Positions 26,544 through 35,361 of a DNA stretch of 64,000 bases are shown one piece after another. Source of the DNA: JAXDTI01 sp034090045 (GTDB taxonomy: Bacteria > Actinomycetota > Actinomycetes > Actinomycetales > Actinomycetaceae); assembly GCA_034090045.1 (NCBI GenBank), contig JAXDTI010000004.1:1-64000 (forward strand), given 5' to 3'. Both the position numbers and the translations under genes were made by a program. Below the pieces are notes generated by a model that made no database searches, had not been told where the DNA came from, and saw only the letters and a program-made list of their open reading frames with translations. Within the stretch, counting starts at the first letter, position 1. Each line of letters opens with the position of its first letter.

Positions 26544-26560
26544 TTCCTGTTCGCGCTGGG

Positions 26561-28705
26561 TTATGCTAGAGAATCGAGGACTGGATCTTCGTCTTTCGAG
26601 TTCAGTAACACCACCAGCGTGTGGTCGCTCAAATTTAGTGTGCTGCCTGCAACATATGTGGTGCCGTTGAGGGAACTATCCGCCGTGTGTATAACAACCT
26701 GCCATTTAAGACCGTGCTTGCCGCCTTTAGGGATCAGGAACTGAACCGCATCCTGGGAAGCGTTGAAAAGTAGCAAGAAATCGTCATCCACAATGCGGTT
26801 ACCGTGCGCATCGGGTTCCCCGATAGTTTGACCGTTGAGAAAAATCATCAGCGATTGGGCATAGGCTGTCTGCCATTCCTCTTCGCTCATGTGTTCGCCA
26901 GAATTGTTGAACCATTCGATTTCTCCAAGCTCAGACTCGCCGCCTCTACGCGGCGAACCGGCAAAGAACCGCCGTCGATGCAATAGCGGATGCTCGTTAC
27001 GTAAAGCAACCAATTCGCGTGTGAACTTGAACAGCGAATCGATGCGCTCATTGGACTGCCAGCTCATCCAAGAAGTCTCATTGTCTTGGCAGTAGCCGTT
27101 ATTGTTTCCACCTTGGGTGCGCATCACCTCATCGCCGTGAGATATCATCGGGATACCCTGGCTGAGCAGTAACGTTCCCAAAAAATTACGGATTTGGCGA
27201 TCACGCAATGCGTTGATATTCGGATCGTCTGTCGGGCCTTCGACACCGCAGTTCCAGGAACGGTTGTCGTTCGCGCCATCGGCGTTACCCTCGCCATTGG
27301 CGGCATTGTGTTTCGTGTTATATGACACCAAATCGGCCATGGTGAAACCATCGTGTGCCGTTATGAAATTCACTGATGCCATCGGACGGCGCCCAGACTG
27401 TTGATACAGGTCGGCACTGCCTGCGAAACGTGCCGCAAACTCCGGCAGGGTGGCCCATTCGCCTCGCCAAAAATCTCGTACAACATCCCGGTATTTGCCG
27501 TTCCATTCGCTCCACAGCGGTGGGAAACCACCAACCTGGTAGCCTCCCTCACCGACATCCCACGGCTCGGCAATCAGCTTTACCTGCGAAATAATTGGGT
27601 CTTGTTGGATAATGTCAAAGAATGCCGAGAGCTTGTCGACCTCATGGAACTGCCTGGCGAGAGTCGCTGCGAGGTCAAAACGGAAACCATCCACGTGCAT
27701 TTCTGTAACCCAGTAACGCAGCGAATCCATAATCAGGCGGAGCACCGCTGGAGAGCGCATCAGCAGCGAGTTTCCGGTACCGGTGGTATCAAAATAATGC
27801 GCCAAATCTCCGTCAACCAGGCGGTAGTAGGCAGCATTGTCGATACCTTTAAAAGAAAGGGTAGGGCCCATGTGGTTGCCCTCTGCCGTGTGGTTATAGA
27901 CCACATCGAGAATCACTTCGATATCGGCTTCGTGGAGCGTCCGAACCATACGTTTGAACTCCTGAACCTGTTCGCCGCGCTCCGAACCTATCGAACAATA
28001 GGCGTTGTGAGGAGCAAAAAAACCGATAGTGTTGTATCCCCAATAATTCGACAGCCCCCGGGTTTGCAACGCCGTGTCATTCACGAACTGGTGGACGGGC
28101 ATCAACTCGATGGCGTTCACCCCCAGATCCTGTAGATACTGAACAGAAGCAGGATGAGCCAATCCGGCGTAGCTGCCCCGCAACTCCTCGGGAATCTGCT
28201 TGTTGAGCTGCGTGAAGCCTTTCACATGAGCCTCGTAAATCACCAGATCGTGAACGTCGTGGTCAGGTGGACGATCATGCCCCCAGTCGAAATATGGGCT
28301 CGTCACAACCGAGACCATGGTGTGGGACGTGGAATCCATGCCGTTGAGCTCATCCGGGTCATCCCAAGAATACGAAAACAGCGCCTCAGAAGTGTCAATC
28401 TGACCGTCAATTGCTTTCGCATAGGGATCAATCAGCAGCTTAGAGGGGTCGCAGCGATGACCCCGGCTCGGATCGTAGGGGCCGTTCACCCGGTATCCGT
28501 AATGCTGACCGGGAACGATACCGGGGAGGTAGCAGTGCCAAATAAAATCATCAACCTCGGTGAGACTCAAGACTGTCTCCACACCTGAACCATCCAATAA
28601 AACCAGATCCACACTGGTTGCCACCTGCGAAAACAGGGCAAAGTTTGTTCCTGAACCATCGTAAGTTGCTCCGAGAGGATACGGTTTTCCGGGCCAAATC
28701 TCCAT
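26561..28705 (-). CDS. glgX: Glycogen debranching enzyme GlgX
   Basis: Hydrolyses alpha-1,6 branches in glycogen limit dextrins. The N-terminal CBM48 (YPLGATYDGSGTNFALFS, residues 7-95) is followed by a GH13 barrel: DVVYNHTAEG, VDGFRFDLAATLAR (nucleophile Asp, about residue 345), LIAEPWD (acid/base Glu) and NFITAHDGFT (transition-state Asp). 714 residues is usual for GlgX/TreX. It is a lone gene, convergent with dapL and with no other glycogen gene nearby. Confidence 0.94.
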   Translation of the reverse strand: MEIWPGKPYPLGATYDGSGTNFALFSQVATSVDLVLLDGSGVETVLSLTEVDDFIWHCYLPGIVPGQHYGYRVNGPYDPSRGHRCDPSKLLIDPYAKAIDGQIDTSEALFSYSWDDPDELNGMDSTSHTMVSVVTSPYFDWGHDRPPDHDVHDLVIYEAHVKGFTQLNKQIPEELRGSYAGLAHPASVQYLQDLGVNAIELMPVHQFVNDTALQTRGLSNYWGYNTIGFFAPHNAYCSIGSERGEQVQEFKRMVRTLHEADIEVILDVVYNHTAEGNHMGPTLSFKGIDNAAYYRLVDGDLAHYFDTTGTGNSLLMRSPAVLRLIMDSLRYWVTEMHVDGFRFDLAATLARQFHEVDKLSAFFDIIQQDPIISQVKLIAEPWDVGEGGYQVGGFPPLWSEWNGKYRDVVRDFWRGEWATLPEFAARFAGSADLYQQSGRRPMASVNFITAHDGFTMADLVSYNTKHNAANGEGNADGANDNRSWNCGVEGPTDDPNINALRDRQIRNFLGTLLLSQGIPMISHGDEVMRTQGGNNNGYCQDNETSWMSWQSNERIDSLFKFTRELVALRNEHPLLHRRRFFAGSPRRGGESELGEIEWFNNSGEHMSEEEWQTAYAQSLMIFLNGQTIGEPDAHGNRIVDDDFLLLFNASQDAVQFLIPKGGKHGLKWQVVIHTADSSLNGTTYVAGSTLNLSDHTLVVLLNSKDEDPVLDSLA

Positions 28706-28821
28706 GATTCAAGCTAATCACCTTTTTGCCGGTAGTGCCGCAATTCGGCTCCAAGTAGCTAACCGGTTAGGCAGCGGAGAACGAAAACTGTTAATCTGGA
28801 TGCCGTTGTGAAAACAACAAC

Positions 28822-28894
28822 GCGGATGTAGCTCAGTTGGTAGAGCATCACCTTGCCAAGGTGAGGGTCGCGAGTTCGAGTCTCGTCATCCGCT
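28822..28894 (+). tRNA. tRNA-Gly(GCC), copy 1
   Basis: A 73-base cloverleaf: acceptor GCGGATG/CATCCGC, D-loop AGCTCAGTTGGTAGAGC, anticodon loop TTGCCAA and T-loop GTTCGAGTC. No CCA is encoded. It opens a cluster of six tRNAs and is identical to the copy at 29113. Confidence 0.96.
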
Positions 28895-28895
28895 C

Positions 28896-28969
28896 GGGCG
28901 GTTGGCGCAGTTGGTTAGCGCGTTTCCTTGACACGGAAGAGGTCGCTGGTTCGAGTCCAGTATCGCCCA
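28896..28969 (+). tRNA. tRNA-Val(GAC), copy 1
   Basis: 74 bases; acceptor GGGCGGT with ATCGCCC (one G-T pair), anticodon loop TTGACAC, T-arm CTGGTTCGAGTCCAG. It starts one base after tRNA-Gly. CCA is not encoded. It is identical to the copy at 29296. Confidence 0.96.
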
Positions 28970-29021
28970 CGGGCTCTGTGGGTTTTGCCGGTAACCCGGA
29001 ATTTCTGTAGGGTTCATCAAG

Positions 29022-29095
29022 GGGCGATTGGCGCAGCTGGTTAGCGCGCTTCCTTCACACGGAAGAGGTCGCTGGTTCGAGTCCAGTATCGCCCA
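29022..29095 (+). tRNA. tRNA-Val(CAC)
   Basis: 74 bases; acceptor GGGCGAT/ATCGCCC, anticodon loop TTCACAC. It differs from the GAC isoacceptor at only a few positions (acceptor, D-loop, anticodon), so the two probably arose by duplication. Confidence 0.95.
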
Positions 29096-29112
29096 CGACC
29101 GTCAGGTCACAT

Positions 29113-29185
29113 GCGGATGTAGCTCAGTTGGTAGAGCATCACCTTGCCAAGGTGAGGGTCGCGAGTTCGAGTCTCGTCATCCGCT
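29113..29185 (+). tRNA. tRNA-Gly(GCC), copy 2
   Basis: Identical over 73 bases to the copy at 28822-28894, with different flanks. CCA is not encoded. Confidence 0.96.
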
Positions 29186-29223
29186 CCAGCATTTCCGGAG
29201 CCGCAGGCTCGGGAAGCTGTCTC

Positions 29224-29294
29224 GGTGGGTTGGCCGAGTGGTTAGGCAGCGGCCTGCAAAGCCGTATAGACCGGTTCGATTCCGGTACCCACCT
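29224..29294 (+). tRNA. tRNA-Cys(GCA)
   Basis: 71 bases; acceptor GGTGGGT/ACCCACC, D-loop GCCGAGTGGTTAGGC, anticodon loop CTGCAAA and T-arm CCGGTTCGATTCCGG. It ends one base before the second tRNA-Val(GAC). Confidence 0.95.
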
Positions 29295-29295
29295 C

Positions 29296-29369
29296 GGGCG
29301 GTTGGCGCAGTTGGTTAGCGCGTTTCCTTGACACGGAAGAGGTCGCTGGTTCGAGTCCAGTATCGCCCA
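29296..29369 (+). tRNA. tRNA-Val(GAC), copy 2
   Basis: Identical to 28896-28969, including the single C base that precedes it. It closes the six-tRNA array. A 152-bp gap follows before thrS. Confidence 0.96.
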
Positions 29370-29521
29370 CAACCCCACCGGATAGTCGAATCCAGGCAGC
29401 CGGCATTTACTTCTCGACCAGAGTTATAGGTCACGTGGCAAGCTCAGATCCCCCAGAGGCGCACAGTTCGGTAAAATCAATGACGGAACTGCCGTGCAGA
29501 GCAAGATTGAAAGGCTAGACA

Positions 29522-31510
29522 TTGGGCAATATAGAAGTTGATGGGAAGAGCTGCGAACTTACCGAAGGGATGACCGGATTCGATCTGTATGGACAGGATC
29601 GCCGCATTGTCGCTATGCGTGTAAACGGGGACCCCTGGGATTTGGCTCGGCTTCTGCCGGAAAGAGCGAAAGTCGAACAGATTACTATCGATTCTCCGGA
29701 GGGCTTAAACATTCTGCGGCATTCCTGCACTCACGTCATGGCTCAGGCTCTACAACAGGTGTTTCCGGATGCGAACCTCGGTGTCGGGCCCTACATCGCC
29801 GACGGGTTCTTCTACGATTTTGGAAACATAGACTCAGTCACCCCGGAACTTCTGCGCGACCTTGAGAAACGTATGAAGCAGATCGTGAAATCCGGGCAGC
29901 GCTTCGTGCGGAGAGAAATCTCCGCCGACCAGGCACGCGAAGAGCTAGCCGACCAACCCTATAAACTCGAACTCATCGACACCAAAGGTGCCGGTGCGGA
30001 GGGCGCATCCATTGAAGTCGGTGAGGGCGGCCTCACAATCTATGACAATGTGAACCGCAATGGCGAAACCGTTTGGAAAGATCTGTGTCGCGGGCCGCAC
30101 CTGCCCAACACCCGCCTGATTGGCAACGGATTTGCGCTGATGAAGTCCTCGGCGGCTTATTGGAAAGGCGATCAAAACGGTGACCGTATGCAGCGCATCT
30201 ACGGCACAGCCTGGCCCAGCAAAGACGAACTCCTGGCTTATAAAAACCGCTTGGAGGAAGCCGAAAAACGTGATCACCGTAAACTCGGCAACGAGCTTGA
30301 CCTGTTTTCTTTCCCTGACGAAATAGGCTCCGGCCTGGCAGTGTTCCATCCCAACGGAGCAATCGTTCGCATGGAGATGGAAAACTATTCCCGGCAGCGC
30401 CACATCGAGGAGGGCTACTCATTTGTCTACTCCCCGCATATCACGAAAGCTGACCTGTTCAAAACCAGCGGTCACCTGGATTGGTACTCCGATGGAATGT
30501 TTCCACCGATGCACGTCGATGAGGAACGCGACGATACCGGAAACATCACCCGTGAGGGACAGGACTACTACCTGAAACCGATGAACTGCCCGATGCACAA
30601 CCTGATATTCCGTTCCCGAGGACGTTCCTATAGGGAACTGCCCCTGAGACTTTTCGAGTTTGGTAGCGTGTACCGCTATGAGAAATCTGGCGTTATTCAT
30701 GGACTGACTCGGGCACGCGGCTTCACCCAGGATGATTCGCATATCTACTGCACCCGTGAACAGATGCGCGATGAGTTGGCGCGTCTGCTGACTTTCATCC
30801 TGGGACTGTTGAAAGACTACGGTCTGGATGATTTCTATTTGGAGCTTTCCACGAAGAACCCGAAAAAGTTTGTGGGCGATGACGCGATTTGGGAAGAGGC
30901 AACAAATGTGCTTGCCGAGGTCGCGAAGGAATCAGGTTTGGATTTAGTGCCCGACCCGGAAGGGGCAGCTTTCTATGGTCCAAAAATATCGGTGCAGGCC
31001 CGTGATGCGATCGGTCGAACCTGGCAGATGTCCACAATACAGCTAGACTTCAACCTGCCAGAACGCTTCAACCTGGAATACACCGCGTCGGATGGGTCCC
31101 GGCAGCGCCCGGTCATGATTCACCGGGCACTTTTCGGCTCCATCGAACGTTTCTTTGGGGTGCTCACAGAACATTACGCAGGCGCTTTTCCCGCTTGGTT
31201 GGCTCCGGTTCAGGTGCGACTGATTCCAGTAGCTGAAGCCTTTAACGAATACTGTGAGGGAGTTGCAAATCAGCTGCGTGCCGAGGGTATTCGAGTGGAA
31301 GTCGATGAATCCGATGACCGTTTCGGCAAAAAAATCCGTAACTTCGGAACCGACAAAGTACCTTTTGCGTTGATTGCCGGGGGAGAGGACGCAGCCGCCT
31401 CCGCGGTGTCGTTCAGGTATCGCGGAGGGGAACAAAAAAACGGTGTACCAATCTCCGAGGCGGTAGCAGAGATAGTTGAGACGGTCAGGAGCAGACGAAA
31501 TGACCGTTGA
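29522..31510 (+). CDS. thrS: Threonyl-tRNA synthetase
   Basis: Class II synthetase that charges tRNA-Thr. Order: TGS domain (residues 1-60), editing domain with HSCTHVMAQAL (zinc-like His pair, near 71) and CRGPHLPNT, the catalytic core with MNCPMHN (zinc Cys), the motif 2 region RLFEFGSVYRYEKSG and motif 3 HRALFGSIERF, and an anticodon-binding tail. 662 residues is normal. The start is TTG 29522 behind GAAAGG. The HIT gene starts inside its last codons, as in mycobacteria (thrS-HIT-pgsA). Confidence 0.97.
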   Translation: MGNIEVDGKSCELTEGMTGFDLYGQDRRIVAMRVNGDPWDLARLLPERAKVEQITIDSPEGLNILRHSCTHVMAQALQQVFPDANLGVGPYIADGFFYDFGNIDSVTPELLRDLEKRMKQIVKSGQRFVRREISADQAREELADQPYKLELIDTKGAGAEGASIEVGEGGLTIYDNVNRNGETVWKDLCRGPHLPNTRLIGNGFALMKSSAAYWKGDQNGDRMQRIYGTAWPSKDELLAYKNRLEEAEKRDHRKLGNELDLFSFPDEIGSGLAVFHPNGAIVRMEMENYSRQRHIEEGYSFVYSPHITKADLFKTSGHLDWYSDGMFPPMHVDEERDDTGNITREGQDYYLKPMNCPMHNLIFRSRGRSYRELPLRLFEFGSVYRYEKSGVIHGLTRARGFTQDDSHIYCTREQMRDELARLLTFILGLLKDYGLDDFYLELSTKNPKKFVGDDAIWEEATNVLAEVAKESGLDLVPDPEGAAFYGPKISVQARDAIGRTWQMSTIQLDFNLPERFNLEYTASDGSRQRPVMIHRALFGSIERFFGVLTEHYAGAFPAWLAPVQVRLIPVAEAFNEYCEGVANQLRAEGIRVEVDESDDRFGKKIRNFGTDKVPFALIAGGEDAAASAVSFRYRGGEQKNGVPISEAVAEIVETVRSRRNDR

Positions 31511-32081
31511 ATCTGAACACTCACAAGATATAGATATCGAGTCTGCCAGCAGCGATGTTCTGGTAGGATCCGGCGTGCCAGACGGTTTTCAACGCCTGTG
31601 GACACCGCACCGTTCGGTGTATATTCACGGTGAAAACAAACCGAAAAACAATTCAGTTTCGGAATGCCCGTTCTGTAATGCGCCACAGCATGAAGATTCC
31701 GAAACGCTGATAGTTCACCGTGGAAAACAGGTCTATACCCTGATGAACCTGTACCCCTACAACTCTGGACACCTGCTGGTGTGCCCGTATCGGCACGTTT
31801 CGGGATATATCGAGCTGAGTGCAGAAGAACGCGTAGAGTTAGGTGAAGAAACCGCTGCCGCGATACGCACCCTGAAGTCCGTGCTGCACCCACAGGGGTT
31901 TAACCTGGGCATGAATCAGGGAGATGTTGCTGGTGCTGGAATCTCCCAACACCTGCATCAACACGTAATCCCCAGATGGTTGGGAGATGCAAACTTCTTT
32001 CCGATAGTTGCACAGACAAAAGCAATCCCGCAATTGCTCGATCAAGCCCGCACCGAGATTGCTGCAGGCTGGGTCAGCTGA
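31500..32081 (+). CDS. HIT-family nucleotide phosphorylase/hydrolase
   Basis: Histidine-triad enzyme (193 residues) acting on dinucleoside polyphosphates such as Ap4A. The active-site triad reads QHLHQHVIP near residue 156; CPFC near residue 58 and the later histidine may bind zinc. The orthologous gene between thrS and pgsA in Mycobacterium tuberculosis codes for an Ap4A phosphorylase, so that activity is likely here. ATG 31500 follows AGGAG and overlaps thrS by 11 bases; the frame from 31476 is longer but lacks a ribosome site. Confidence 0.9.
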   Translation: MTVESEHSQDIDIESASSDVLVGSGVPDGFQRLWTPHRSVYIHGENKPKNNSVSECPFCNAPQHEDSETLIVHRGKQVYTLMNLYPYNSGHLLVCPYRHVSGYIELSAEERVELGEETAAAIRTLKSVLHPQGFNLGMNQGDVAGAGISQHLHQHVIPRWLGDANFFPIVAQTKAIPQLLDQARTEIAAGWVS

Positions 32082-32100
32082 GACACCCGAATACGTAACG

Positions 32101-32772
32101 ATGCTCGGTAATCATGGACGCAAAGGTCTGCAGCGTGTCATGGACCCGCTCGCCCGCCTGGCAGCTGCCCTGCACCTGACCCCGAACATTATTACCTGGG
32201 GTGGAACCACACTGACAGTGATATTTGCCTGGGTGTTTTTAGCGCGCGGATACCTGTTCACCGGCGCAATAATGCTCGGATTTATCCTGTTATTGGATTC
32301 CCTCGACGGGGTGTTGGCGCGACTCTCTGGCAAAGTCAGCGACTATGGCGGATTCCTGGACTCCACCCTAGATAGGGTTTCAGACCTGGCAGTATTTGGG
32401 GCGTTAGTGTATTGGGCGGGAACCGGGATGAACGAAACCACACTGCGCAGCGTATCGCTGATCTGTGGTTTGGCAGCAATGGTTTTCACCGCTGCCGTGC
32501 CCTATGCTCGCGCCCGAGCTCAAACCCTCGGGGTGGATGCCCGCCTCGGAATAGCGGAACGTACTGATAGGCTTGTAATAGCGCTGACAGGTTGTGGTCT
32601 CAGTGGAGTGCTCGGTCTGCCGTGGCTCTACCCACTGGCTCTCGCACTCGTAACGATTGCTTCAGCGGTGACACTCGGGCAACGCGTCTGGTTCACGGCA
32701 ACCAACATAGGTGTAGAGAAATCCGACAGGGCAGCTAACACTACAGGTGAGGTAACCGGTGGGCAGTACTGA
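32101..32772 (+). CDS. pgsA: CDP-alcohol phosphatidyltransferase, probable phosphatidylinositol-phosphate synthase
   Basis: Membrane enzyme (223 residues, about six helices) that joins CDP-diacylglycerol with inositol-1-phosphate in actinobacteria. The full CDP-alcohol signature is present near residues 66-92: DSLDGVLAR, then G and DSTLDR with the expected spacing D-x2-DG-x2-AR-x8-G-x3-D-x3-D. Placed after thrS and HIT as pgsA1 is in mycobacteria. The acyltransferase and mannosyltransferase (pimA) genes that normally follow are missing. Phosphatidylglycerol-phosphate synthase is the main alternative. Confidence 0.88.
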   Translation: MLGNHGRKGLQRVMDPLARLAAALHLTPNIITWGGTTLTVIFAWVFLARGYLFTGAIMLGFILLLDSLDGVLARLSGKVSDYGGFLDSTLDRVSDLAVFGALVYWAGTGMNETTLRSVSLICGLAAMVFTAAVPYARARAQTLGVDARLGIAERTDRLVIALTGCGLSGVLGLPWLYPLALALVTIASAVTLGQRVWFTATNIGVEKSDRAANTTGEVTGGQY

Positions 32773-34000
32773 ATCCATTGCAGACTATCGGGTATCCGAG
32801 CATTACCGAGTAAACACCCTCCGTGAACAGCCCGACCCGATGGTTCCCAGCCCGCATTTAACACAAATGGCGAACCTCAACCAACTGCCCACAGTGAAAC
32901 TTAATGATTCGGTGCGTTCTCGTTCGCTTCCGCGTTGGGCGCTCATAGTTTTGATTCTCGCAGCGGCACTGCTCGTTGCACTGTTGGTTTTGATAGCTGT
33001 CTTGTACTATCCGCGAAACGCCGTAATCGGTTTTCTTGCATCGTTACTTCCGCTGGCAATAGTCATGTCGGTGCTGTTGGTAATGAATCGTTGGGTGCCC
33101 CAGCCGCTGTGGCTGCTGCTACTGGCATTCCTGTGGGGTGCAGGTATCGCAACCTCAGTGTCGCTGGCAGGCAACACCGGTTTTACGCTGCTCGTCGCCA
33201 AAAGTTTTGGCACGCTGGTCAATCCGGAGATTTTTAGCGCCACTTTGATTGCCCCTTTCGTGGAGGAAACACTTAAGGGGCTCGGAGTGCTACTCATCCT
33301 GATCGCGCGCCGTTCACGCCTGAACTCCCCGCTTGAGGGAATAGTAATAGCAGGTATTCTCGCTGAGGGCTTCGCTTTTACCGAAAACATAATCTATTTC
33401 GCGCGTAGCCCAGAATCGCTGCTCGGCACATTTTTTGCCCGGGCGCTACTCAGCCCCTTTGCGCACACGATTTTTACTTCGCTCACCGGAGTCGCGATTG
33501 TCTTGGCAATTACCCGGATGAATGACAAACACCGTTTCGCGGTGCTGTGGGCGGCACCGATCGGGTGGGGTTCTGCTGTGTGTCTGCACGCCCTGTGGAA
33601 CACCATGTCTTTCAGCACGCTCGGTTTCGTTTTCGGGTATGCGTTGATTGCTTTCCCGATATTCCTGTTCTGGCTGGTGATGAACCTGGTGGTGTCGGCT
33701 CAGCAGCGAAACTGGATAGCCAGTGGTCTGCGTCCCTATGTTAAAGCTGGCTGGTTCGCCGAATCTGAAGTTCCGATGGTGACGGATCCTCGTGTCCGCA
33801 GGCAGGCACGATCTTTGGCGCGACGCGACGGTAAAACCAAAGCTATGAGAGCGTTCCAAAATATCGCCGCTGAGATCTCCCTGAACTATGTGACAGCCCG
33901 CTATATAGGCTTAAGCGAGGATCGCTCAAACTATATTCAAGGTTTGCTCAGCCAGCTCGGTGAAACACGCAACAAACTGGCTGCGCCCAGGAGACTCTGA
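32759..34000 (+). CDS. PrsW-family intramembrane metalloprotease
   Basis: Membrane protein of 413 residues with 7-8 hydrophobic helices between residues 58 and 325, flanked by cytoplasmic tails. It has the Abi/Rce1-type motifs of PrsW: VEETLKG (EExxK) near residue 170, GFAFTENI near 203, FAHTIFT near 235 and LHALWN near 276. PrsW in Bacillus cleaves an anti-sigma factor; no sigma/anti-sigma pair is in the window, so the target here is unknown. GTG 32759 overlaps pgsA by 14 bases. Confidence 0.85.
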   Translation: MGSTESIADYRVSEHYRVNTLREQPDPMVPSPHLTQMANLNQLPTVKLNDSVRSRSLPRWALIVLILAAALLVALLVLIAVLYYPRNAVIGFLASLLPLAIVMSVLLVMNRWVPQPLWLLLLAFLWGAGIATSVSLAGNTGFTLLVAKSFGTLVNPEIFSATLIAPFVEETLKGLGVLLILIARRSRLNSPLEGIVIAGILAEGFAFTENIIYFARSPESLLGTFFARALLSPFAHTIFTSLTGVAIVLAITRMNDKHRFAVLWAAPIGWGSAVCLHALWNTMSFSTLGFVFGYALIAFPIFLFWLVMNLVVSAQQRNWIASGLRPYVKAGWFAESEVPMVTDPRVRRQARSLARRDGKTKAMRAFQNIAAEISLNYVTARYIGLSEDRSNYIQGLLSQLGETRNKLAAPRRL

Positions 34001-34001
34001 A

Positions 34002-34550
34002 ATGACGCTCGGTCTCTCTGCCGAATGGCAACCCGACTCCGATGGGATACTCAGCCGCTGTGCTGCCCGGGTCATATTGATAAATCAAAACGGTCGAGCA
34101 CTGCTGATACGGGGACACGACTTTGCTGACAGTACGAAAACTTGGTGGTTCACACCCGGGGGTGGAATCCTTCCCGAGGAAACACCCGCAGATGCGGCGA
34201 GACGCGAACTTGCTGAAGAAACCGGTATCGAAGGAGTCGAGTTGAACGGCCCGGTGATGCGGCGAAATGGACTGTTCAACTTCACTACCGTTCAGGCGCG
34301 CCAATACGAAACCTACTATGTGGCCTATATGTCGCAAACAGCCGATATTACCGCAGCGCACTGGTCGCTGAGGGAACGACAGCTACTGGAACGCGTCGAG
34401 TGGTGGTCGGCAACTGAAATGCGCCGTGCCGCAACGACGGGGGAACGATTCTTTCCTGGGGTGCTGCCTGAGGTGATCGAATGGTTAGCTCCAGGATGGG
34501 ACGGTCAGGTTCGCGAAATATGCGACACCAGCGGAGAGAATGTCGGCTGA
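34002..34550 (+). CDS. Nudix hydrolase
   Basis: 182-residue Nudix protein. The box is complete: GGGILPEETPADAARRELAEETG read as G-x5-E-x7-RE-x2-EE-x-G (about residues 51-73), preceded by WWFTPGG. Substrate unknown; a nucleoside or dinucleotide polyphosphate is typical. ATG 34002 follows AGGAG at 33989-33993 and comes right after the stop of the PrsW-like gene, so it is co-transcribed with pgsA and prsW. The frame from 33960 only overlaps the previous gene. Confidence 0.88.
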   Translation: MTLGLSAEWQPDSDGILSRCAARVILINQNGRALLIRGHDFADSTKTWWFTPGGGILPEETPADAARRELAEETGIEGVELNGPVMRRNGLFNFTTVQARQYETYYVAYMSQTADITAAHWSLRERQLLERVEWWSATEMRRAATTGERFFPGVLPEVIEWLAPGWDGQVREICDTSGENVG

Positions 34551-34598
34551 GGCAGGTAACATTGTATAAGTTGAAATACCGAACCGAAGGGGGATGAA

Positions 34599-35354
34599 AT
34601 GTCAGGACACTCAAAATGGGCTACCACCAAACACAAAAAAGCCGCCATCGATGCTAAACGCGGCAAACTCTTTGCGCGCCTCATAAAAAATATTGAGGTG
34701 GCGGCACGTACCGGCGGCGGTGACCCGGCAGGCAACCCGACACTGTTCGATGCCATCCAGAAAGCCAAAAAGAACTCGGTTCCAGCCGACAACATCGACC
34801 GCGCGGTGAAACGCGGATCCGGTGCCGAGTCCGGCGGTGCAGACTGGGAAACCATCATGTATGAGGGATACGGTCCGGCAGGTGTGGCATTCCTGGTTGA
34901 GTGCCTCACCGATAACCGCAACCGGGCAGCCTCCGATGTTCGTACCGCCTTTACCCGACACGGAGGTTCACTTGCCGACCCCGGTTCGGTGGCATACATG
35001 TTCAACCGTACCGGAGTAATAGAGGTCAGCGGAAGTGTAGATGAAGACACAATCATGACCGCAGCGCTCGAAGGCGGAGCTGAGGATGTGGTACCCGCAG
35101 ACGAGGGGTGGCGAGTGCTCACACAGCCCTCCGATCTGGTCGAGGTACGAACCGCACTTCAAGAATCCGGAATCGATTACGACTCCGCAGAATCCAAATA
35201 TCTGCCGGCAACCACGGTGAATCTCGAAATAGACCAGTTGCGTTCCGTGATGCGATTGCTCGATGCGCTCGAGGAATCCGATGATGTGCAAGAAATTTAC
35301 ACAAACTGGACGGCCGCAGATGACGTGCTCGCCGAGTTTGAGGCGGAGGAATAA
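34599..35354 (+). CDS. yebC: YebC/PmpR-family regulatory protein
   Basis: 251-residue member of the YebC/TACO1 family, with the invariant start SGHSKWATTKHKKAAIDAKRGKLF and GGGDPAGNPTLFDAIQKAKKNSVP, then YEGYGPAGVAF and LTDNRNRAASDVRTAF. Members were described as DNA-binding regulators of ruvC and quorum genes; more recent work ties the family to translation of proline stretches. The gene leads the ruvC-ruvA-ruvB run and is followed by ruvC after 7 bases. Confidence 0.95.
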   Translation: MSGHSKWATTKHKKAAIDAKRGKLFARLIKNIEVAARTGGGDPAGNPTLFDAIQKAKKNSVPADNIDRAVKRGSGAESGGADWETIMYEGYGPAGVAFLVECLTDNRNRAASDVRTAFTRHGGSLADPGSVAYMFNRTGVIEVSGSVDEDTIMTAALEGGAEDVVPADEGWRVLTQPSDLVEVRTALQESGIDYDSAESKYLPATTVNLEIDQLRSVMRLLDALEESDDVQEIYTNWTAADDVLAEFEAEE

Positions 35355-35361
35355 TCACGCA

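Noticed and set aside
28822..29369. Regular repeats of about 73 bases, considered as a CRISPR-like or other repeat array
   Set aside because: The repeats fold as tRNA cloverleaves with readable anticodons; they are tRNA genes.
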